Shown here: positions 6,230 through 11,623 of the stretch, in pieces
How positions within the stretch are numbered: position 1 is the stretch's first letter
Layout: each line of letters begins with the position of its first letter
Assembly (NCBI GenBank): GCA_019414465.1
Contig: DXLY01000041.1
Location: 1-15,359 of the forward strand
From: Collinsella sp.
GTDB lineage: Bacteria > Actinomycetota > Coriobacteriia > Coriobacteriales > Coriobacteriaceae
Direction of reading: 5' to 3'
Length of the DNA stretch: 15,359 nucleotides
Notes under the pieces: generated by a model
Told to the model about the DNA's origin: nothing
The model's input: only the letters and a program-made list of their open reading frames with translations
Database searches by the model: none
Translations under genes and position numbers: made by a program

Positions 6230-7636
6230 ATGCGCCAAAACGGATCCAACTTAAACGGGCGTTCGGGTGCGCGTCCGACGGCGCGCCGCGACCTGGGGCA
6301 GCTGCCCAGCGGTCAGCGCCGTCGCCGCCGTAAGCCCGGCGCGATGTACCTCAACCATAGCCGCGGGTTTAGCGACCGCAGCGCGCGCATCGGCAACGGG
6401 CGCTCGCCGCGCCGACCGTCCCGTCTGCCCTATGCGCTCATTGCCGTGGGCTGTGCGCTCGTGCTGTTTATCGCTGCCGTCGTGGGCTACGTCAACCGCA
6501 GCGTGGACGTGGAACTCAACGGGCAAAAGACCGCGGTGCGCGTCGGCTCTACGCTGCAGAATCTCATCGACGACCAGGAGTTGACTGACGCCTACGACGC
6601 AGGCGACCTGCTGGCCGTCGATGACAGCGTGCTCAAGCGCCATGGCGGCGAAAAGCTGTCGGTGAAGGTCGACGGCAAGCGCGTGAAGCAGGGCAAATGG
6701 GATAGCCGCGAACTTGAGGGCGGCGAGAAGGTGACGGTCAAGGATGGCCGTAACACCTACGAGAAGCACGAGATTCAGGCTACGGTTATCGAGCCCAAGC
6801 TCAAGGTCGAGGGCACGGGCGCCATAGAGTATGTGCAGACGTGGGGTGTCCAGGGCCGCTCCGAGGTGTGGGTTGGTGAGCAGTCGGGCAAGACGCAGGA
6901 CCGCGGCGAGGTTGTGCCCGTCACCGATTGCGTCGTTGCGTGCGCCAGCGTGGCGCCCAAGGGCAACAAAAAGTACGTGGCGCTGACGTTTGACGAGGGT
7001 CCGAGCGGCGCGACCAAGCAGATTTTGCAGGTACTCAAGGAAAAGGGCGTCACCGCGACGTTCTTCCTGTCGGGCGATGCGGCCGAGGCCTCGCCTGCTA
7101 CGGCCAAGGCGATTGTCGATGCCGGGTGCGAAATCGGATCCAACAGCTACAGCGACGATTCGCTCAAGGGTCAGGACCGTGAGGCGGTACGCGAGCAGAT
7201 CACGAAAGGCACCGATGCGATTAAGTCGGCGACCGGCGTGAAGACGATGCTGCTGCGTGCTCCCTACGCTGCCTTTGACGAGCAAAACTGGATTGATGCG
7301 ATGGACCTGGTCTCCGCCGTGGTCTCGTGGAATATCGACTCGGGCGACTGGCTGCTCAACGGTGCCGACGAACAGGTCTCGACGGTGCTCGATTCGGTGA
7401 CGCCGGGCAATATCGTGCTGCTCGCCGATAGAGACGAATGCGCCGAGCAGACGCTCGAGGCGCTGCCGCAGATTATCGACGGTCTTGTCGCCGACGGCTA
7501 CAAGATCGTGACGCTCAGCGACCTGGTCAAGACGGACACATCGCTCAGCAAAAAGCTCACCTCGCTGACGAAGGTCACCATGCCCAAGGACGCCGTGTTC
7601 CCCCAACTTGCCGAGGACGATGACACTACAGAGTAG
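6230..7636 (+). CDS. Membrane-anchored polysaccharide deacetylase-like protein, probably catalytically inactive
   Basis: A protein of 468 residues. An Arg-rich cytoplasmic N-terminus (about 1-66) precedes one membrane helix (68-88). Then comes an extracytoplasmic region resembling a DUF348/G5-associated module (about 92-180), a linker, and a NodB-type domain (about 248-435). The fold is recognisable from ALTFDEGP, a RAPY motif (343-346) and a WNIDSGDW motif. However, the active site is not conserved: the TFDDGP motif reads TFDEGP (Glu256); the H-x3-H metal motif is replaced by N305 and D309 (context GSNSYSDD); and the catalytic His of the LLHD motif is Ala399 (LLAD). A Zn-dependent peptidoglycan or polysaccharide deacetylase needs these residues. 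It may instead bind cell-wall glycans or act as a structural pseudoenzyme. ATG 6230 follows GGAGGG (6221-6226) at short spacing. It is a single gene between terminator-like hairpins. Confidence 0.8.
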   Translation: MRQNGSNLNGRSGARPTARRDLGQLPSGQRRRRRKPGAMYLNHSRGFSDRSARIGNGRSPRRPSRLPYALIAVGCALVLFIAAVVGYVNRSVDVELNGQKTAVRVGSTLQNLIDDQELTDAYDAGDLLAVDDSVLKRHGGEKLSVKVDGKRVKQGKWDSRELEGGEKVTVKDGRNTYEKHEIQATVIEPKLKVEGTGAIEYVQTWGVQGRSEVWVGEQSGKTQDRGEVVPVTDCVVACASVAPKGNKKYVALTFDEGPSGATKQILQVLKEKGVTATFFLSGDAAEASPATAKAIVDAGCEIGSNSYSDDSLKGQDREAVREQITKGTDAIKSATGVKTMLLRAPYAAFDEQNWIDAMDLVSAVVSWNIDSGDWLLNGADEQVSTVLDSVTPGNIVLLADRDECAEQTLEALPQIIDGLVADGYKIVTLSDLVKTDTSLSKKLTSLTKVTMPKDAVFPQLAEDDDTTE

Positions 7637-7637
7637 T

Positions 7638-7669
7638 CATTGGGTAGTCGTTTAAGAACGTCCCCAATG
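7638..7669 (+). terminator. Weak hairpin after the deacetylase-like gene
   Basis: CATTGGG (7638-7644) and CCCAATG (7663-7669) can pair, with an 18-nt loop, directly after the stop codon. The loop and 3' arm contain AAGAACGTCCCC, similar to short repeats near 11550. There is no T run, so this may be a terminator or a piece of an intergenic repeat. Confidence 0.35.
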
Positions 7670-7750
7670 GCTATGTCACGGATACGTCAGCGTTTGGTAT
7701 GCCTGCAATGTGCAGCGCATAAATTCGATGCCGCAGGGCGATGCTGATGC

Positions 7751-7756
7751 TATAGT
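7751..7756 (+). promoter_or_regulatory. Possible -10 box of the mgtE-NRMT operon
   Basis: TATAGT at 7751-7756 differs from TATAAT at one position and would start a leader of about 200 nt. I find no convincing -35 box at the usual spacing. Position relative to the structured leader supports it. Confidence 0.35.
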
Positions 7757-7762
7757 TACTGC

Positions 7763-7948
7763 GGTTAATGAGGGTCAAGAGAAAGGTTACAGGTGAAATC
7801 CAAACCTCGACCATACAGTCGATGACCCCATGCAGGTGCTTTTTGCGCATGCACGGGGTGTAAGCGTCGAGCGGCGTGCCGCCCGCGCATGCGTATACAT
7901 ATCCAGAAGCCCCCGGACGCCGCACGCGCGGCCGCGTCCGGAGGAATA
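7763..7948 (+). ncRNA. Structured mgtE leader, candidate Mg2+-responsive riboswitch (M-box-like, uncertain)
   Basis: This leader of about 190 nt holds no gene but has dense pairing. GGGTCA (7772-7777) pairs with TGACCC (7823-7828), enclosing AGGTT/AACCT (7784-7788, 7803-7807) and CGAC/GTCG (7808-7811, 7818-7821), a compact three-way junction. The same CCCC (7826-7829) can instead join a long hairpin, 7826-7839 with 7845-7858, closed by TTTTT. The two folds are mutually exclusive, as expected of a switch. A final GC stem has CCGGAC (7913-7918) pairing with GTCCGG (7936-7941) around inner GCCGC/GCGGC; its 3' arm runs into the GGAGG ribosome site (7940-7944). Pieces such as GTTAATGAGGGTC, ATACAGTCGATGACCCC and GGGGTGTAAG loosely resemble the ykoK/M-box layout upstream of Mg2+ transporters, but the core consensus is not clearly met, so it may be a different class. 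Confidence 0.45.
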
Positions 7949-7981
7949 ATGATGGGGAGCACCATTGAATTATCTGAGTGA
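7949..7981 (+). CDS. Possible 10-residue leader peptide overlapping the mgtE start
   Basis: The strong GGAGG at 7940-7944 is best placed for ATG 7949, which encodes MMGSTIELSE and stops at TGA 7979-7981, in a different frame from mgtE and overlapping its first codons. The ribosome site of this peptide lies at the base of the GC hairpin. It could couple translation into mgtE, or be chance. No homology can be judged at this length. Confidence 0.3.
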   Translation: MMGSTIELSE

Positions 7982-9809
7982 GATGCTCAAATTGCCAGTC
8001 TTGGACGTCGACGGCGAAAAGCTCGGCGTGGTCAACGATTTTGGCATTGCAACCGGCGAAGTTTTTCCGCACGTGACGTCGCTCGCGTTCCGTGGTCCCG
8101 GCAAGACGCCGTTCATGATCAGCTGGCGCAAATGGGTCGACCGCATCGACGAGACGGGTGTACACCTTAAGACGTCGGCCACCGAAATCCGTTTTTCGTA
8201 CCTGCAGCCGACCGAACTCTTGCTTGCCCGCGACGTGCTCAACAAGCAGATTGTCGACACGCAGGGCATGAAGGTCGTGCGCGTCAACGACATCAAGTTT
8301 TCCATGTCGGGCGAAAACCAGCTGCGCCTGCTGGGCGCCGAGGTCGGTGCCCGCGGTCTGCTACGCGCCATCAGCCCCGCGCTCGAGCATATCGTTGAAG
8401 GCTTTATGAAGCACCTGGGCAAGCCGCTCAGTGAGGATATCATCGCTTGGTCCTACATGGACCTGCTCGACCGCTCGACCAAGAACATTCAACTCTCGGT
8501 GTCGCACAAGACGCTCGGCGAGCTGCACCCTGCCGACATCGCCGACATTATCGAGCAGCTCGACCCGCGTCTACGTGCGCAGGTGTTTGCGCAGCTCGAT
8601 ACTGCCCAGGCCGCCGAGGCCATCTCGGAGTTCGATGACGACGAGCTTATGACCGAGATGCTCGAGGGCCTGTCCGATACGGACGCATCGTCGATGCTGG
8701 CCATGATGGACCCGGACGATGCAGCCGACCTGATCGACGAGCTCGATTACGAGAAGGCCGAGAAGCTCCTGCGCCTGATGGGCGTCAAGGAGGAGAAGGC
8801 GATTCGTAACCTGCTAGGGTATGAAGACAACACCGCCGGCCGCATCATGACTTCGGAGTTTGTCTCCCTGCCCGCCACGGCAACGGTCGGTGACGCCATC
8901 GAGGCGATTCGCGAGCTCGACGAGGACTTCGAGAGCGTCTACTACGTCTATACCGAGGATCCGAGCGGCATGCTGACCGGCGTGCTTTCGCTGCGCACGC
9001 TGATCGTAGCCGACCGCGACGCCACGCTGGGTCAGCTGGCCTATCGCGACCTGGTCTATGTGTCGCCCGACGAGGACCAGGAAGACGTAACGGACGAGAT
9101 GACCAAGTACGACCTGGTTGCCATCCCTGTCTGCGACGAGAACCGTCATATCCTGGGTATCGTAACCTTCGACGACGCCATGGACGTTATTGCCGAGGAG
9201 CATCAGGAGGACCTGCAGATCGCCGGTGTCGGCTCGAGCGATAGCGCGTCGGACGACTCGACGAACGTGCTCAGCTGGTTCGTGCATCGCCAGTACTGGG
9301 TTGTTGTATGGGGCATCGCGTCGTGCATCATGGCGACCGTGCTGGGAACGGCGCTCGGCTCCGCGCATCTGGTGGTGTTCCCCATGTGCGCCATGCCGCT
9401 CGTGCTGCTGGCGGCCTCGCGCATGGTGTCGTTCGTCAAGAACTACTTCCTGGAGTATGACGGTCACGACGATGAGCCCAAGCCGTATCTGGGGTTCTTC
9501 TTCCAGAGCACGGGCATGGGCCTGATTCTGTCACTCGTGACCTACCTGTGCGCCCAGCTGGTGCGCACCGCTGCGTTCCCCGATGCGTCCATGTTTGAGG
9601 AGCAGCTCTTTACCGGCTGCTTTAACATTGCCGCCATCATTTGCCTGGTTGGCAACATGAGTGCTGTGATTTACCTGATGGTGCTGTTCTGGCGTGACGA
9701 GCATGACCTCAACACGTCGGGCACCGCCATGAACGTTATTGCCGTCATGATCTCGTGTGTGGCGTATTGCATCGCCGCGGTGCTGCTCGCCATGTCAGTC
9801 ATGGGCTAG
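7965..9809 (+). CDS. mgtE: MgtE-family magnesium transporter/sensor with N-terminal PRC-like extension and divergent channel domain
   Basis: A protein of 614 residues, longer than usual MgtE (about 450). Residues about 1-145 look like two PRC-barrel-type modules (LPVLDVDGEKLGVV early, then a VLNKQIVDTQGMKVV stretch). An MgtE_N helical superhelix spans about 180-285 (LHPADIADIIEQLD, MDPDDAADLIDEL). A CBS pair spans about 290-415, starting at NTAGRIMTSEFV, and five hydrophobic helices cover about 443-611. In known MgtE the N and CBS domains bind Mg2+ and gate the pore. Here the membrane part lacks the GNxGxQ-type signature and the conserved pore Asp region, reading AMPLVLLAASRMVSF instead. TTG 7965 is chosen because the frame is closed upstream by TGA at 7950 and a GGGGAG site precedes it; ATG 7983 is an alternative. 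The NRMT-like gene follows 8 bp later. Confidence 0.85.
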   Translation: MNYLSEMLKLPVLDVDGEKLGVVNDFGIATGEVFPHVTSLAFRGPGKTPFMISWRKWVDRIDETGVHLKTSATEIRFSYLQPTELLLARDVLNKQIVDTQGMKVVRVNDIKFSMSGENQLRLLGAEVGARGLLRAISPALEHIVEGFMKHLGKPLSEDIIAWSYMDLLDRSTKNIQLSVSHKTLGELHPADIADIIEQLDPRLRAQVFAQLDTAQAAEAISEFDDDELMTEMLEGLSDTDASSMLAMMDPDDAADLIDELDYEKAEKLLRLMGVKEEKAIRNLLGYEDNTAGRIMTSEFVSLPATATVGDAIEAIRELDEDFESVYYVYTEDPSGMLTGVLSLRTLIVADRDATLGQLAYRDLVYVSPDEDQEDVTDEMTKYDLVAIPVCDENRHILGIVTFDDAMDVIAEEHQEDLQIAGVGSSDSASDDSTNVLSWFVHRQYWVVVWGIASCIMATVLGTALGSAHLVVFPMCAMPLVLLAASRMVSFVKNYFLEYDGHDDEPKPYLGFFFQSTGMGLILSLVTYLCAQLVRTAAFPDASMFEEQLFTGCFNIAAIICLVGNMSAVIYLMVLFWRDEHDLNTSGTAMNVIAVMISCVAYCIAAVLLAMSVMG

Positions 9810-9817
9810 GTGGTCGC

Positions 9818-11080
9818 GTGCAAAATACCAAGCAAAAGTCGGGCACCAAGCAAAAGCTGACCATCGCGGCCATCTTTGGCGCTATGGGTCCCGGTCTGCT
9901 GGCGGCGCTTTCGGGCAATGACGCCGGCGGCATTGCAACGTATTCCAGTGCGGGTGCCAGCTATGGCTACAAGATGCTCTGGATGCTTCCCGTCATGACT
10001 GTGCTGCTCATCGTGACGCAGGAGACCGCGGCGCGTTGCGGCTGCGTGACGGGCAAGGGCCTGGCATCGCTCATTCGCGAGCGCTTTGGCGTGCGCAAGA
10101 GTGTACTTGCTATGGCGGCGCTGTTGATCGCCAACACGGCTGTGACCATTTCGGAGTTTGCGGGTATTGCGAGCGGCCTTGCCCTCTTTGGCGTGCCGGC
10201 GAGCATCTCGGTGCCGTTGGTGGCGCTGCTGGTGTGGATGCTTACCATGTCGGGGAGTTTCCAGCGCATCGAGAAGATTCTGCTGCTGGTGAGCTGCGTG
10301 TTCGTGACCTATATTGTCGCCGCGTTTATGGCTGGCCCCAACTGGGGTGAGGTCGCGGTCGACCTGGTCGTGCCCAACATTCAAAATGACCCCAGCTACG
10401 TGTCGCTCGTGGTCGCAACGATCGGTACCACCATCGCGCCGTGGATGATTTTCTTGGCGCAGAACAACGTGGTCGATAAGAACGCGGGCGAGGACGATAT
10501 CGTGCTGCAGCGCATCGATACCGTGAGCGGCTCGATCGCTGCTGATATCATTGCGGGCTTTATTATCATCACGACCGGTACGGTGCTGTTCCCGGCGGGT
10601 ATTCAGATTAGCGATGCTGCCGATGCTGCCCGCGCGCTGGAGCCTATTGCGGGTCAGTGGTCCACGGTGCTGTTTGCCTCGGGCCTGGTCGCGGCGAGCT
10701 TCTTGGCTGCTTGCGTGCTACCGGGCGTTACGTCGAGCGCTATCTGCGAGGCATTTGGCTGGGAGCGCGGTGCCGACCGCAGCTGGGACGAGGCCCCGGT
10801 CTATCGCGGCATCATTACGGCCATCATCGGTATCTCTGCCGTGCTGGTGCTTATGCCCGGCGTCGATCTGTTCCAGATTATGATGACCTCGCAGGTCATC
10901 AATGGCGTGCTACTGCCCGTGGTTCTGGTGTTCCAGGTGGTTATCGCCGCCGACCGTCACATTATGGGTGCCAACCGCAACGGCCGCGTGTGGAACGTGC
11001 TCACTTGGGCGACTATCGGCGTGATTACGGTGCTCACGGTCGTCATGTTTGTTCTGCAGGCGATGGGTTACAGCGCTTAG
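9818..11080 (+). CDS. Nramp-related Mg2+ transporter (NRMT-like)
   Basis: A 420-residue protein with about eleven hydrophobic helices and the Nramp fold signature GPGLLAALSGNDAGG in helix 1. Classical Nramp Mn2+/Fe2+ carriers have DPGN there and an essential Met in helix 6 (xMPHN). This protein has DAGG (35-38) and IAPW with Ala207 in place of the Met. That pattern matches what I recall of NRMTs, Nramp relatives that carry Mg2+ and were characterised structurally from Eggerthella lenta, a member of the same class as Collinsella. Import of Mg2+ across the membrane is therefore more likely than Mn2+ or Fe2+. GTG 9818 is chosen as the first start after the mgtE stop, with a weak AGGTGG just upstream; tight spacing suggests translational coupling. 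A strong terminator follows. Confidence 0.82.
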   Translation: MQNTKQKSGTKQKLTIAAIFGAMGPGLLAALSGNDAGGIATYSSAGASYGYKMLWMLPVMTVLLIVTQETAARCGCVTGKGLASLIRERFGVRKSVLAMAALLIANTAVTISEFAGIASGLALFGVPASISVPLVALLVWMLTMSGSFQRIEKILLLVSCVFVTYIVAAFMAGPNWGEVAVDLVVPNIQNDPSYVSLVVATIGTTIAPWMIFLAQNNVVDKNAGEDDIVLQRIDTVSGSIAADIIAGFIIITTGTVLFPAGIQISDAADAARALEPIAGQWSTVLFASGLVAASFLAACVLPGVTSSAICEAFGWERGADRSWDEAPVYRGIITAIIGISAVLVLMPGVDLFQIMMTSQVINGVLLPVVLVFQVVIAADRHIMGANRNGRVWNVLTWATIGVITVLTVVMFVLQAMGYSA

Positions 11081-11097
11081 CGCCTCTTTTTGACTCC

Positions 11098-11133
11098 AAA
11101 CAGGCCGCAGCGATGGGCTGCGGCCTGTTTTTT
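11098..11133 (+). terminator. Rho-independent terminator of the mgtE-NRMT operon
   Basis: A perfect 13-bp GC-rich stem, AAACAGGCCGCAG (11098-11110) and its complement (11118-11130), has a 7-nt loop and a run of six Ts (11128-11133). This is the clearest intrinsic terminator in the window, 17 bp after the NRMT stop. Confidence 0.92.
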
Positions 11134-11163
11134 GCCTGTTATAGGGGGTTAGTAATATGCGAG

Positions 11164-11391
11164 TGGACAAAAAATGCCAAATATGAGTACTGTTGCCTGG
11201 CCGATAGCATTTACGACCAAGAAAATAATGAACATAGCTAAGAATCTGTTCATTAAAAGCGGGTCTCCAAGTCCTAAGTCGGCTATTCTGGTCAACTGGA
11301 AGGGTCGCGCGCCACCGCAGGGGCGTCATTTTGGGTGGTTTTGCCTGCTACTAAAATGGTAACAGTACTCATATTTGCCACTTTTTGTCCA
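11164..11391. repeat. 228-bp intergenic element bounded by 31-bp inverted repeats (element B)
   Basis: The left arm (11164-11194) and the complement of the right arm (11361-11391) are identical at 29 of 31 positions, including CAAATATGAGTACTGTT in both. Weaker similarity continues inward (both reach a TAGCA and then an ACCA). The interior is AT-richer than the genes around it and contains a 9-bp hairpin, TAATGAACA/TGTTCATTA (11226-11234, 11247-11255). No transposase is present. In both arms the inward reading includes a tiny frame MDKKWQI or VDKKCQI, whose TGA overlaps an ATG starting MSTV. It may be a MITE-like element or two inverted copies of one intergenic repeat. Confidence 0.65.
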
Positions 11392-11394
11392 TGA

Positions 11395-11564
11395 CCTCTT
11401 GGAGTCGGCTCGAAAAGAGTGATTTTGGGTTGTTTGCTGCGGGTGTGGGCTTGGAAACAACGCTCGGGGTGGCGAGGTACTCAGAATTCGGTCGCAAGGA
11501 GGGCGTTCCTCGGCTGTGTCAGGAGTGTCCCTGGGTGCCGGCACATAAGGAACGTCCCTAACTG
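11395..11564. other. Gene-poor stretch with degenerate short repeats
   Basis: No convincing gene is seen between element B and the acyltransferase. A 21-bp unit occurs twice at 11521-11541 and 11548-11568, matching at 16 of 21 positions; the shared parts are AGGA, GTCCCT and TGCCGG. An inverted relative, GGGCGTTCCT, lies at 11501-11510, and a further AAGAACGTCCCC lies after the deacetylase-like gene near 7654. These look like remnants of an intergenic repeat family. Confidence 0.4.
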
Positions 11565-11600
11565 CCGGAGGGGTGCCTGCCGTGGCGGGCACCCCTCCGG
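11565..11600 (-). terminator. Hairpin terminator of the acyltransferase gene
   Basis: A perfect 13-bp stem, CCGGAGGGGTGCC (11565-11577) with its complement at 11588-11600, can be extended into the loop by about three pairs. It lies 24 bp past the minus-strand stop codon. There is no T run, so termination efficiency is uncertain. It is the largest hairpin between the convergent genes apart from the NRMT terminator. Confidence 0.65.
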
Positions 11601-11623
11601 ATGTGGGAAGTTTGCGCTGCGGG

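Noticed and set aside
6251..7606. Long minus-strand open frame of about 450 codons opposite the deacetylase-like gene
   Set aside because: His/Arg-rich composition without motifs is typical of an antisense shadow; the plus strand has a clear NodB fold and a good ribosome site.
11174..11362. 62-codon plus-strand frame inside element B as a real gene
   Set aside because: It starts and ends in the inverted-repeat arms and lacks a ribosome site and any family; better explained as repeat sequence, though the mini-ORF observation is kept as a low-interest finding.
11400..11520. Possible tRNA or CRISPR-like structure between element B and the acyltransferase
   Set aside because: No cloverleaf with T-loop consensus and no regularly spaced identical repeats are seen.
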